DNA from: Halieaceae bacterium
Lineage (GTDB): Bacteria > Pseudomonadota > Gammaproteobacteria > Pseudomonadales > Halieaceae
Length of the DNA stretch: 27,373 nt
NCBI GenBank assembly: GCA_003523185.1
Contig: DPGN01000004.1
Coordinates: 1-27,373 of the forward strand
Direction: 5' to 3'
Below, piece by piece: positions 15,039 through 23,825 of the stretch. Position 1 is the stretch's first letter; each line of letters starts with the position of its first letter. The position numbers and the translations under genes were made by a program. The notes beneath the pieces were generated by a model. It worked only from the letters and a program-made list of their open reading frames with translations, did not search any database and was not told the DNA's origin.

Positions 15039-16286
15039 ATGGACTTAGGTGTCTCCGAAAAAGTTGCGCCCATTCTCGAAAGTGTCCGCAATTTCATTAA
15101 CGAAGAAGTACTTCCGCTGGAAGAAGAATATAAAGCGCAAATCGAGATTGGGTCTCCCTGGGAATTTACCGATCGTCAGACTGAAATTCTTGAGAGCTTA
15201 AAGTCAAAAGCGCGAGCTCAAGGGCTGTGGAACTTCTTCCTGACCGATAAGAATGGCACTGGCCTCAACACGGTCGAGTACGCTTACCTCGCTGAGGAAA
15301 TGGGACGCTCTTACATTGGCGCTGAGGTCTTCAACTGTAGTGCGCCCGATACCGGCAACATGGAAGTCATCCACAAATACGGGACTGAGGCTCAGAAGAA
15401 ACAGTGGCTTGAGCCACTAATGAACGGCGAGATTCGCTCCTGCTTCGGCATGACAGAGCCTGACGTCGCTTCGTCAGATGCGACCAATATTTGCACGCAT
15501 GCCGTGCTTGAGGGTGACGAGTGGGTCATCAACGGAGAGAAGCACTGGACCAGCGGCGCAGGTGATCCTCGATGTAAGGTCATGATCTGCATGGTGAAGA
15601 CTGATTTCGAGGCGCCCAAGCATCTTCAGCAGTCTCAGATTTTGGTGCCGATGGACATGCCCGGAGTGGAGATCGTTCGCCCATTGACTGTGTTTAACAA
15701 CGTTGACGCACCTCATGGTCACATGCGCGTCAAGCTTAATAACGTGCGCGTTCCTAAGGACAACATTATCTTGGGCCCCGGTCGTGGTTTTGAGATTTCT
15801 CAGGGACGTTTGGGCCCAGGTCGAATCCATCACTGCATGCGTTCTATCGGTGCTGCAGAGAAAGCGCTCGACTTGCTCTGTAAGCGCGCCACGACGAGAA
15901 CTGCCTTTGGACGTCCTCTAGCGAAACTCGGCGGCAACATCGACATTATCGCGGATGCGCGGATGAACATCGAGCAAGCACGACTGCTAACCTTGAAGAC
16001 GGCTTGGATGATGGACACGGTTGACCCAAAAGAGGCGCGTATCTGGATCTCGATGATCAAGACGGTTGTTCCTAACATGGCCCTCAAAGTGATTGATGAT
16101 GCCATCCAGATGCACGGCGGTATTGGCGTCTCGAATGACACGCCGCTCGCAAATATGTGGGCCGGCCAGCGGACACTTCGATTGGCCGACGGGCCTGACG
16201 CCGTTCACCGCATGGTCGTGGGACGACATGAGCTGAAGGGTTACACCCTGGTAGAGGAGACCGGTGCGACCTTCCGCGACGGTTAA
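15039..16286 (+). CDS. Acyl-CoA dehydrogenase (ACAD10/11-like)
   Basis: 415 residues with a clear ribosome-binding site (GGGGTAGG) before the ATG. FAD- and substrate-binding motifs are present: FGMTEPDVASSD (136-147), NGEKHWTSGAGDP (165-177), RIHHCMRSIGAAEKAL (262-277), RTAFGRPLA and QMHGGIGVSNDTPLA (357-371). The C-terminal block is LADGPDAVH (382-390), with acidic residues where classical short/medium-chain enzymes carry the YEGT glutamate; this resembles the ACAD10/11 branch. The expected reaction is trans-2-enoyl-CoA formation with electrons going to ETF. It is the first gene of a seven-gene operon. Chain or branch preference cannot be read from the sequence. Confidence 0.94.
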   Translation: MDLGVSEKVAPILESVRNFINEEVLPLEEEYKAQIEIGSPWEFTDRQTEILESLKSKARAQGLWNFFLTDKNGTGLNTVEYAYLAEEMGRSYIGAEVFNCSAPDTGNMEVIHKYGTEAQKKQWLEPLMNGEIRSCFGMTEPDVASSDATNICTHAVLEGDEWVINGEKHWTSGAGDPRCKVMICMVKTDFEAPKHLQQSQILVPMDMPGVEIVRPLTVFNNVDAPHGHMRVKLNNVRVPKDNIILGPGRGFEISQGRLGPGRIHHCMRSIGAAEKALDLLCKRATTRTAFGRPLAKLGGNIDIIADARMNIEQARLLTLKTAWMMDTVDPKEARIWISMIKTVVPNMALKVIDDAIQMHGGIGVSNDTPLANMWAGQRTLRLADGPDAVHRMVVGRHELKGYTLVEETGATFRDG

Positions 16287-16306
16287 ACAAATAGGAGACA
16301 CGAGAG

Positions 16307-16771
16307 ATGCCTACACAATGGGTTGAACCCGATGACATGGAGAGCATGGCGGGCACCAAGTTACCCCCCAGCGATTGGATGGTTGTCGAGCAGGAGCGGA
16401 TCAATACCTTTGCGGACTGTACCGAAGACCACCAGTTCATCCATATCGACGAAGAGGCGGCGGCAAAAACACCGTTCGGTGGAACGATTGCTCACGGATT
16501 TCTCACGCTGTCGTTGCTAACGAAATTGAGTTCCGAAAACTCAATTGGTGTGAAAGGCGTGGTCATGGGAGTCAACTATGGCATCGACAAGCTTCGCTTC
16601 TTGGCGCCGGTACGAGCGGGTAAGCGTATCCGCGCGCACACCGAGGTTTTGAACGTCGATCGCAAGGATGCCAACCGATTTCTGGTGAAGACAGGTGTCA
16701 CTGTCGAAATCGAGGGAGAAGAAACCCCAGCGCTCTACGCTGAGTGGCTGGGAATGCAGTTCATCGCTTAA
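16307..16771 (+). CDS. MaoC-family enoyl-CoA hydratase
   Basis: 154 residues, a single hot-dog domain, with TAGGAG upstream of the start. The hydratase-2 motif is seen as FADCTEDHQFIHIDEEAA, giving Asp41 and His46 in the D-x4-H spacing, followed by FGGTIAHGFLTLSLL. Members of this family hydrate trans-2-enoyl-CoA to the (R)-3-hydroxyacyl-CoA. It starts 20 bases after the dehydrogenase stop and precedes an SDR of the type that oxidises R-hydroxyacyl-CoA, so the three genes give consecutive steps. Confidence 0.93.
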   Translation: MPTQWVEPDDMESMAGTKLPPSDWMVVEQERINTFADCTEDHQFIHIDEEAAAKTPFGGTIAHGFLTLSLLTKLSSENSIGVKGVVMGVNYGIDKLRFLAPVRAGKRIRAHTEVLNVDRKDANRFLVKTGVTVEIEGEETPALYAEWLGMQFIA

Positions 16772-16801
16772 TGAAAAGCGACTACGAGTAAGGAAGATAG
16801 A

Positions 16802-17719
16802 ATGACAATTCGTTATGACGGTCAGGTAGCGATCGTTACAGGCGCTGGCAATGGTTTAGGTCGTAGCCACGCAATTCAGTTAGCAGCTCGCGGTGCAAAG
16901 GTTGTTGTCAATGATCTTGGTGGCACGGTCGATGGCAGCGGTGGCGGCAGCGCGGCCTCTCAGGCTGTGGTGGCTGAAATCGAGGCGGCTGGTGGAGAGG
17001 CAATGGCGCATGGTGCGAACGTTGCTGACTTCGAGCAGGTGCAGGACATGGTTGCTAAAACCATGGAGCGCTGGGGCCGCGTTGATATCCTCATCAACAA
17101 CGCCGGTATCTTGAGAGACAAAAGTTTCGGCAAGGGCAGCCTCGACGATTTCAAGCTGGTACTCGATGTCCACCTGATGGGCAGCGTTAACTGTACCAAG
17201 GCCGTCTGGGACATCATGCGCGAGCAGAACTACGGGCGCGTGGTTGTGACGACATCGTCTTCCGGCCTTTACGGCAATTTCGGTCAAACCAATTACGGTT
17301 CCGCGAAGATGGGCGTGATCGGAATGATGAATACGCTTGCTCAGGAAGGTGCAAAAAACAACGTCAAAATAAATGCGTTGGCGCCCACGGCAGGAACGCG
17401 AATGACCGAAGGACTCATCCCTGAAAAAGCCTTTGATCTGATGACCCCAGAGACCGTGACACCGGCAGTGTTGTATTTGGTCTCTCAGGACGCGCCTACG
17501 CGAACGATATTGGCGGCGGGTGCGGGTGGCTATGCCGTCGCCAAGATCGTTGAGACAGATGGTATTTATCTCGATGATGCTGATCAGACGCCCGAAGCTA
17601 TCGCGGAAAACTGGGATGCCATTGCTAACAGTGAGCCAAAGCAACTCCAGGCTGGCTTTGAGCAAACCTTTAAGTTCCTCGGCAAAGCCGCACAGGCCAA
17701 GGGTATTTCCCTCGAATAA
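16802..17719 (+). CDS. SDR (3R)-hydroxyacyl-CoA dehydrogenase, peroxisomal MFE-2-like
   Basis: 305 residues, longer than a basic SDR. TGAGNGLGRSHA (13-24) is the NAD-binding loop and NDLGGTVDGSG (37-47) is the extended segment seen in MFE-2/HSD17B4 dehydrogenases. NNAGILRDKSF (99-109), Ser152, Tyr165 and Lys169 (TNYGSAKM) form the active site. The tail after about residue 235 also follows the MFE-2 type. It should oxidise (R)-3-hydroxyacyl-CoA to 3-ketoacyl-CoA using NAD. AAGGAAG precedes the start. It sits between the MaoC hydratase and thiolase genes. Confidence 0.93.
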   Translation: MTIRYDGQVAIVTGAGNGLGRSHAIQLAARGAKVVVNDLGGTVDGSGGGSAASQAVVAEIEAAGGEAMAHGANVADFEQVQDMVAKTMERWGRVDILINNAGILRDKSFGKGSLDDFKLVLDVHLMGSVNCTKAVWDIMREQNYGRVVVTTSSSGLYGNFGQTNYGSAKMGVIGMMNTLAQEGAKNNVKINALAPTAGTRMTEGLIPEKAFDLMTPETVTPAVLYLVSQDAPTRTILAAGAGGYAVAKIVETDGIYLDDADQTPEAIAENWDAIANSEPKQLQAGFEQTFKFLGKAAQAKGISLE

Positions 17720-17778
17720 ATTAACGAACGCTAACATTCTTACACGACATTAGCCCCACGGGGCCACGGAGCATAACA

Positions 17779-18957
17779 ATGAAAGAAGCATTAATCGTCT
17801 CAACAGCACGAACACCGATCGGGAAAGCATACCGTGGTGGGTTCAACAACCTGCAGGCTCCCACAATGGGTGCTCATGCCATTCGCGCCGCTGTCGAGCG
17901 CGCGGGTATCGAAGGTGATCGCGTAGAAGACTGCATCATGGGTGCAGCTCTCACGCAGGGGACCTCTGGCATGAACATTGGCCGAAATGCGTCGCTTCGC
18001 GCAGGCCTACCGGTCACCGTATCGGGCATGACGATCGATCGTCAGTGCTCGTCGGGTCTCATGGCGGTTGCAACCGCTGCAAAGCAAGTCATGTACGACG
18101 GTATGGATTGCGTTGTAGGGGGTGGTTTGGACTCCATCTCATTGGTGCAAAACGAGCACATGAATGGTCACCGTCTTGTCGATAACGAGTTGGTTGGGAT
18201 GCACAAAGACATCTACATGCCCATGCTCCAAACCGCGGAAGTTGTCGCGGCGCGCTATGGCATCTCGCGAGATGCGATGGACGAGTACGGCTTCGAGTCA
18301 CAAGAGCGTACCGCTGCTGCCTATGCGGCAGGTCGATACGATGCTGAGCTGGTGCCGGTTACCTGTGAGCGCATTATCTACGACAAAGCGACGGGTGAGC
18401 AGTCCACAGGGGAGGTTACCGTCACTGCCGATGAGGGTGTACGACCATCGACACTGGAGGGTGTTAAAGGCCTTCGCACCGTTATTGAGGGCGGCACGAT
18501 TACAGCGGGTAACGCATCTCAGCTATCTGACGGTGCGTCCGCGCAAGTCGTTATGAGCAGTGATCTCGCTAATTCATTGGGACTCGAGCCATTGGGTGCA
18601 TACCGCGGAATGGCGGTAGCCGGCTGTGAGCCTGATGAGATGGGTATTGGTCCTGTATTTGCTGTGCCTAAGCTACTCAAGCAGCATGGCCTGACGGTCA
18701 ATGATATTGGTCTTTGGGAGCTGAACGAGGCGTTTGCGGTTCAAGTTATTTACTGTAGAGATAAGCTGGGGATTGATAACGACAAGCTGAACGTCGATGG
18801 TGGTGCAATTGCGATCGGTCACCCCTACGGTATGAGCGGGTCGCGCATGATTGGACACGCGCTGATTGAAGGTAAGCGTCGAGGTGTTAAGTACGTCGTC
18901 ATCACCATGTGCGTAGGCGGCGGTATGGGTGCTGCCGGTCTGTTTGAGGTCTACTAA
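17779..18957 (+). CDS. Thiolase, acetyl-CoA C-acyltransferase
   Basis: 392 residues with all classical catalytic residues in place: Cys90 (DRQCSSGL), Asn316 (NEAFA), His348 (GGAIAIGHPYG) and Cys378 (TMCVGGGMG). It cleaves 3-ketoacyl-CoA to acetyl-CoA (or propionyl-CoA for branched chains) and a shortened acyl-CoA. GGAG lies seven bases before the ATG. It supplies the last step of the beta-oxidation turn encoded by the preceding three genes. Its intact active site contrasts with the thiolase at 489-1688. Confidence 0.95.
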   Translation: MKEALIVSTARTPIGKAYRGGFNNLQAPTMGAHAIRAAVERAGIEGDRVEDCIMGAALTQGTSGMNIGRNASLRAGLPVTVSGMTIDRQCSSGLMAVATAAKQVMYDGMDCVVGGGLDSISLVQNEHMNGHRLVDNELVGMHKDIYMPMLQTAEVVAARYGISRDAMDEYGFESQERTAAAYAAGRYDAELVPVTCERIIYDKATGEQSTGEVTVTADEGVRPSTLEGVKGLRTVIEGGTITAGNASQLSDGASAQVVMSSDLANSLGLEPLGAYRGMAVAGCEPDEMGIGPVFAVPKLLKQHGLTVNDIGLWELNEAFAVQVIYCRDKLGIDNDKLNVDGGAIAIGHPYGMSGSRMIGHALIEGKRRGVKYVVITMCVGGGMGAAGLFEVY

Positions 18958-18958
18958 G

Positions 18959-19939
18959 ATGGCGAAGGCAGTCGTATGTAGCGAGCACGGGCTCCCCGAT
19001 AAGCTCAATCTGGTCCAGGACTGGGAAACCCCTGAGCTAGGTCCTAATGACGTGCGAATGGAGGTCAAGGCGGCCGGTCTTAACTTCCCCGACGTGCTGA
19101 TCATTCAAGGCAAATACCAGATGCAACCACCGATGCCTTTTGTGCCAGGCGGTGAGTCCGCTGGTGTTGTGACCGAGGTGGGTTCCGCGGTCACTCGTTG
19201 GTCTGTGGGTGACAGTGTCATTCAGTTGGGCGGTGTCGGTGGCTTTGCCAGCGAGGCTGTGGTCAACGAAAACGCGCTGTTGCCAAAGCCGGATGGCATC
19301 GACTTTACAGCCGCGGCAGGTGTAGGTATGACCTACTTCACCTCGTACTACGCGCTCAAACAGCGCGGCCAGTTAAAAGCGGGTGAGACCATGCTGGTCA
19401 TGGGTGCTGCCGGTGGTGTGGGCAGTACGGCTGTTGAGTTGGGTAAGGTCATGGGTGCGCGCGTGATTGCGGCAGCAAGCTCGGATGAAAAACTTGAGCT
19501 ATGCAAGCAGCTCGGTGCTGATGAAGTCATCAACTACAGCAATGAGTCGATGAAAGATCGCATCAAGGAAATCACTGGTGGCAAGGGTGTCGACGTGGTT
19601 TACGATCCCGTCGGCGGTGATTTTGCGGAGCCTGCTGTTCGCAGTATGGCCTGGAATGGCCGCTACTTAGTGATCGGTTTTGCCTCTGGGCCTATACCTA
19701 GCATTCCGCTCAATCTGACCTTACTCAAAGGCTGTGCTTTGGTCGGCGTTTTTTGGGGACGTTTCTTGGGTGAAGAGCCTGCGGAGCAGCAAAAGAACGT
19801 TGAAGAGCTTTGGGGGCTGTTCAATGACGGCAAGCTCAATCCCGTTGTAACCGATGTCTTCCCAATTGAAGACTACGAAGCTGGTTATGCCGCAATGATG
19901 GAGCGGCGAGCCAAAGGCAAGGTCATTTTCACCTTCTGA
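18959..19939 (+). CDS. NADPH:quinone oxidoreductase-like MDR protein
   Basis: 326 residues from the ATG at 18959, one base after the thiolase stop, with GAGGT at a suitable distance. The frame opens earlier, but only inside the thiolase gene. The GroES-like N-terminal domain includes AAGLNFPDVLIIQGKYQ and PFVPGGESAGVV. The nucleotide-binding domain has VMGAAGGVGSTAVELGK (147-163). No structural-zinc Cys cluster is visible, so it is of the zinc-free quinone oxidoreductase/enoyl reductase branch. Within an acyl-CoA operon it could reduce an enone or enoyl-CoA intermediate. The exact substrate is unknown. Confidence 0.9.
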   Translation: MAKAVVCSEHGLPDKLNLVQDWETPELGPNDVRMEVKAAGLNFPDVLIIQGKYQMQPPMPFVPGGESAGVVTEVGSAVTRWSVGDSVIQLGGVGGFASEAVVNENALLPKPDGIDFTAAAGVGMTYFTSYYALKQRGQLKAGETMLVMGAAGGVGSTAVELGKVMGARVIAAASSDEKLELCKQLGADEVINYSNESMKDRIKEITGGKGVDVVYDPVGGDFAEPAVRSMAWNGRYLVIGFASGPIPSIPLNLTLLKGCALVGVFWGRFLGEEPAEQQKNVEELWGLFNDGKLNPVVTDVFPIEDYEAGYAAMMERRAKGKVIFTF

Positions 19940-19942
19940 GTG

Positions 19943-21091
19943 ATGGACGGATTCTCCTTCCAATCGGTTAAGAGCACACTCGTGCAGTCAGGCGCTGTCT
20001 TACAGTTGCCTGACTTGCTTTCCGAGCGAGGTCTCTCTAGGCCACTCTTCGTGACTGACGCCATGTTGGTTGAGTTGGGTGTTGTCACCCCCGCAATAGA
20101 TCATCTTCGCGACGGTTGCGATAGCGTTTCAGTCTTTGACGGTATCGAGCCCGATCCATCCGAACGGGTCGTGGGTGCGTGCCTCGCTGCTTTTAGAGCT
20201 GGCGATTGTGACTCGGTTATTGCAGTTGGTGGTGGGAGCTCCATGGATGTCGCCAAGGTAGTGTCCGTGTTGGCAAATGATCAACAGGCTCTCTCGGAGA
20301 TCTATGGTGTGGGTATGGTATCCAGCCCACGAAAGCCCCTGTTTTTGGCGCCAACAACGGCTGGTACAGGGTCTGAGGTCACCCCGGTTGCGATTATTAC
20401 CACGGGCGAAACGACCAAGGCGGGCGTGAGTTCATCGGTGCTGCTACCCGATGTGGCCATCCTCGATGCGGCACTGACGGTAGGGCTTCCTGCCCACATC
20501 ACGGCGATGACCGGCATCGATGCCATGGTGCATGCAATCGAGGCCTACACCTCGAAGATCAAGAAGAATCCCATCTCGGATATGCTGGCCCTAAGAGCGC
20601 TCAAGTTGCTAGCCGAGAATATAAGAACTGTGCTGACCTCGCCCGAGGATAGGACGGCGCGCGAGGCTATGCTCTTGGGTTCAATGTTCGCGGGACAGGC
20701 ATTTGCTAATGCGCCCGTTGGCGCGGTACACGCGCTGGCCTATCCCGTGGGCGGGCACTACCACATACCGCATGGGCTCAGTAACTCACTGATGTTACCC
20801 GCGGTACTGAATTTCAATGCAGAAGCCTGTCCGGAGCTCTACGCCGAGCTTGCAGCCGTTTTACCCGGAGCCGACCATTCCCCGTTGGGTCTTATCGATT
20901 GGTTTAAGCGGCTTATCACCGAAAGTGGCTTACCGGCGACCCTGGAGCAGGCCAACATTCCCGAGTCGGATCTACCCATGTTGGCGAGCGATGCTATGTT
21001 CCAGCAACGCTTGTTGATCAACAACCCCCGTGAGGTCGATGAGCCGACAGCATTGCAACTCTATCGAGAAGCTTGGCGTGGTTGGGCATGA
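19943..21091 (+). CDS. Iron-containing alcohol dehydrogenase
   Basis: 382 residues from the ATG at 19943; a GTG three bases earlier is equally possible. The NAD-binding motif GGGSSMDVAK (96-105) and PTTAGTGSEVTPVA are typical of group III alcohol dehydrogenases. The metal ligands are all present: Asp193, His197 (GIDAMVHAIEAY), His263 (AVHALAYPVG) and His277 (HIPHGLSN). It interconverts an alcohol and an aldehyde or ketone with NAD(P). Its place in the acyl-CoA operon suggests it prepares or disposes of a hydroxylated or alcohol-derived substrate. It overlaps the thioesterase gene by ATGA. Confidence 0.92.
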   Translation: MDGFSFQSVKSTLVQSGAVLQLPDLLSERGLSRPLFVTDAMLVELGVVTPAIDHLRDGCDSVSVFDGIEPDPSERVVGACLAAFRAGDCDSVIAVGGGSSMDVAKVVSVLANDQQALSEIYGVGMVSSPRKPLFLAPTTAGTGSEVTPVAIITTGETTKAGVSSSVLLPDVAILDAALTVGLPAHITAMTGIDAMVHAIEAYTSKIKKNPISDMLALRALKLLAENIRTVLTSPEDRTAREAMLLGSMFAGQAFANAPVGAVHALAYPVGGHYHIPHGLSNSLMLPAVLNFNAEACPELYAELAAVLPGADHSPLGLIDWFKRLITESGLPATLEQANIPESDLPMLASDAMFQQRLLINNPREVDEPTALQLYREAWRGWA

Positions 21092-21522
21092 CTGAGCGAG
21101 CAACGCCGTCCCCAAGATCGCACTTTTCGGTGTTCTATCCGCTCAATAGTCGTTGGGCCGACAACGATATTTACGGACATATCAACAACGTTGCCTACTA
21201 CGCCTTTTTTGATTCAGTCGTTAACCGCTTCCTGATCGAGGAAGGAGGCATGCGTCCAGGTGTCGATTCCGTTGTCGGCTATGTTGTTAACTCGTCGGCT
21301 GACTATTTTTCACCCTTGAGTTACCCACAGGGGCTCGAGCTCGGACTGCGCATTAGCCGTATGGGTGAAAAGTCCGTGACCTGGGAAATTGGTGTGTTCG
21401 CTGAAGACGCGGAATTGAGCAGTGTGACGGGACGCTTCACCCATGCATTTGTGGATCGCGAAGCCAATCGATCAGCGCTCATTCCCGAGGGCATACGCGC
21501 CGCCATCGAACGCCTGGACTAG
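21088..21522 (+). CDS. Acyl-CoA thioesterase, 4HBT hot-dog family
   Basis: 144 residues from the ATG at 21088, which shares ATGA with the stop of the alcohol dehydrogenase. A TTG further upstream would overlap that gene and is not needed. The 4HBT motif RWADNDIYGHINNVAYYAFFD (residues 22-42) places Asp27 and the GHINN loop at the active site. It hydrolyses an acyl-CoA to free acid and CoA, possibly to release a dead-end product of the pathway. It is the last gene of the operon and meets the opposing MFS gene with a CTAG overlap. Confidence 0.92.
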   Translation: MTERATPSPRSHFSVFYPLNSRWADNDIYGHINNVAYYAFFDSVVNRFLIEEGGMRPGVDSVVGYVVNSSADYFSPLSYPQGLELGLRISRMGEKSVTWEIGVFAEDAELSSVTGRFTHAFVDREANRSALIPEGIRAAIERLD

Positions 21523-22754
21523 TCTTCCTCAGCCACAAGGCTTGGACGCGATTTCATCGCATAGCTCAACACCAATATCGTAATGATGCCCGCGAAGAGC
21601 GGTGGGTAGGTTGGGCTTATCTGATAAAGCGCTCCACCGAGGATAGGGCCCATTACAAAGCCCGCGGCAGGGCAGGCTGTTATGAGGCCTGCAGCACCAC
21701 CTTGCTCATCGCGACTCACTGCAAGTGAAGCCCCTGCCGCAATCGCGGGGCCAAGTAGGCCCAGGCCTGCACCCATAAAGGCCATTCCGACCAACAGGCC
21801 AGGGAGACCTTGGGCCGCTGTTACTACGGCGGCGGCGATCAGATTAGCCACCAAGCCCATACGCACTAGGTTAAGCGCAGGCCCCGTGTAGCGCTGAGAC
21901 ACCGACAGCTGAAGCGCCAGCGTAAAAAAGGCAGAGACCATGAGGGCCGCTCCCGTGTACTGCGCAGTCTCAACGCCTGTTAGCGACAAGCTGTCCTGTA
22001 TTCGAAAGCCGAGTGTTTGTTGAATAGCAGAGAAACCAGTAAAGGTCCCGATAGCACTCAACAAGTAAACCCGCAATCGCGCGTCGAGAAATGACAGCCG
22101 AGGCGCGCGTTTTCGTGCGGGTCCCGCGTTGTCGCCCTCGGGCAGGTATTTCCAGACAACAAATACGGCGATGAACGTGAAGACTGCAGCGATATAAAGC
22201 GGTGCCAGCAATCCCAAACCTGCTAGAAGCCCAGCAAGCACAGGGCCAATAATTAACCCGAGGCTATTCGCCGTACCGATTCGAGCCAAGGTCTGTGTTC
22301 TAAAAGCCCGGGAGCTGTGATCAGCCGCGTAAGCTGTGACGCCAGGACTGGTAGCCGCCATGAGTGATGATTGCATGCAACGACAAATCAAGGCGGTGAA
22401 GTACAACGCCCATCCGCTCAGGATACCTTTCATCCCTAGAGCAAATACACCAGCAAATACCACCGTTCCAACCGCATACCCCGTCAGGCCGATCACAATG
22501 ACAATTTTCCGACCGACTTGATCTGACTTACGACCCCACCAAGGAGACAGAAAGGTAAAGACTAGGGCAGACGTCGAGATGATCGACGTCGTTTGTATTT
22601 CGGTCAGTGCAACCTCCCGCCCCAAAGGCGGCAGAATGGCAAAAATGAAGGCCTGACCGACAGCATTCGCCAGTAGCCCCGCAATCAGAATGAAAAACGA
22701 TGAACGACTAAGCTTTGTCGGCTCGGCTGTTTGGGCAGCCTCAGCCGATGTCAT
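21519..22754 (-). CDS. MFS transporter
   Basis: 411 residues from the ATG at 22754. The longer frame to 22844 would run far into the SDR gene and has an unsuitable N-terminus. About twelve hydrophobic segments are visible. The loop between helices 2 and 3 reads WWGRKSDQVGRKIV, the major-facilitator signature (GxxxDxxGRR/K). It looks like a drug/proton-antiporter-like MFS, but the substrate is unknown. Its start overlaps the end of the SDR gene by 14 bases, so the two are probably coupled. GGGAT lies upstream of the ATG. Confidence 0.9.
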   Translation of the reverse strand: MTSAEAAQTAEPTKLSRSSFFILIAGLLANAVGQAFIFAILPPLGREVALTEIQTTSIISTSALVFTFLSPWWGRKSDQVGRKIVIVIGLTGYAVGTVVFAGVFALGMKGILSGWALYFTALICRCMQSSLMAATSPGVTAYAADHSSRAFRTQTLARIGTANSLGLIIGPVLAGLLAGLGLLAPLYIAAVFTFIAVFVVWKYLPEGDNAGPARKRAPRLSFLDARLRVYLLSAIGTFTGFSAIQQTLGFRIQDSLSLTGVETAQYTGAALMVSAFFTLALQLSVSQRYTGPALNLVRMGLVANLIAAAVVTAAQGLPGLLVGMAFMGAGLGLLGPAIAAGASLAVSRDEQGGAAGLITACPAAGFVMGPILGGALYQISPTYPPLFAGIITILVLSYAMKSRPSLVAEED

Positions 22755-23568
22755 CGTTTTTTGATCCCAACCGAGTAGTGATTGCGTGGTAAGAAGTGGG
22801 CATGAACTTGGTGATGGTATGCATGAACCAGGCATCCCAGCCAATGAACACGCGACGACGCCCCGCCAATGTGCCTTTCATGATGACCTGCGCGGCTTTG
22901 GTCGGGGAGGTTCTCGCGATTTGTTTAAAGGATTCATCGCGCTCTTCGGCACTGACCTCTGAAGATTCGCCATCGGTTCGTGCGCGCAGTGCAATATTGG
23001 TTGCGATACCACCCGGGTGCACGCAGGTAACAGTGAGAGAGGTGCCGCGATATTCGGCTTGTAGCGATTCCGTGAAACCGCGCACTGCAAACTTTGCGCT
23101 ATTGTAGGCGCTCTGCGTCGCAATACCGACCATGCCAAAAATCGACGAGATATTAACCAGATGACCTGAAGGTGAGGCCTCTAGTAGGGGTAGGAGTGCT
23201 TTGGTACACCAGACCACACCCCAGTAGTTGATGTTCATTAGCCACTCAAAGTTGTCGAGTGATGCTTCACGGAACTGCGCCCCATAGGCCACGCCCGCAT
23301 TGTTGATCAAAAAATCCAAGCGGTCGTTTTCCGCTTTGATCGTGGCTGCCCAGGCTTCGATATCTTCTCTGTTGCCGCAATCAACCAGGGCTGTGGCGAC
23401 AGATGACCGGGTTGTGTCCAACATTGCCACCGTTGTATCTAAGCGCTCTTGACTGACGTCGCAGAGGTAAAGATCGATACCTCGCTCATTCAGGTTAATT
23501 GCAAGAGCACGTCCAATGCCGTCTCCAGCGCCGGTAATTGCGGCTGTCTGTCTTGTTGTCTTGGCCAT
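22741..23568 (-). CDS. Short-chain dehydrogenase/reductase
   Basis: 275 residues, classical SDR: TGAGDGIGRA (12-21) for cofactor, NNAG (89-92), Ser142, Tyr155 and Lys159 (SAYNSAKFA). The C-terminal part (GRRRVFIGWDAWFMHT and so on) resembles SDRs of the lipid/acyl branch that follow membrane-associated substrates. GGGGGCG precedes the start. It forms a two-gene operon with the MFS gene and is divergent from carA. Substrate is not known; a ketone, retinol-like or fatty alcohol is conceivable. Confidence 0.9.
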   Translation of the reverse strand: MAKTTRQTAAITGAGDGIGRALAINLNERGIDLYLCDVSQERLDTTVAMLDTTRSSVATALVDCGNREDIEAWAATIKAENDRLDFLINNAGVAYGAQFREASLDNFEWLMNINYWGVVWCTKALLPLLEASPSGHLVNISSIFGMVGIATQSAYNSAKFAVRGFTESLQAEYRGTSLTVTCVHPGGIATNIALRARTDGESSEVSAEERDESFKQIARTSPTKAAQVIMKGTLAGRRRVFIGWDAWFMHTITKFMPTSYHAITTRLGSKNDDIG

Positions 23569-23825
23569 TGAGCGCCCCCGATAAACTGCAAAATTTTGAC
23601 GTTGAAACGGACGTCGATTCGGTCCTTTTTCGTGGACACTAAACCGTCATAACCGTACAATTGAGTCTTAGCGCATTGATGAATTGGTCGGCGACTCTAG
23701 GGTCAGTCCGGCGCCTTACTGTGTGCGCGAAACAATAACATATCTGGTGCCAATCCGGTTGAAGAATAGTGAGGCAAAGAGAGGCTTCGCGGGCACCGGG
23801 CAAGTGACTCTCTGGAGGATGTCGA

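Noticed and set aside
17753..17764. GCCCCACGGGGC inverted repeat before the thiolase gene
   Set aside because: Very short loop, no T-run, and inside a tightly spaced operon; more likely chance or a minor 5' structure.
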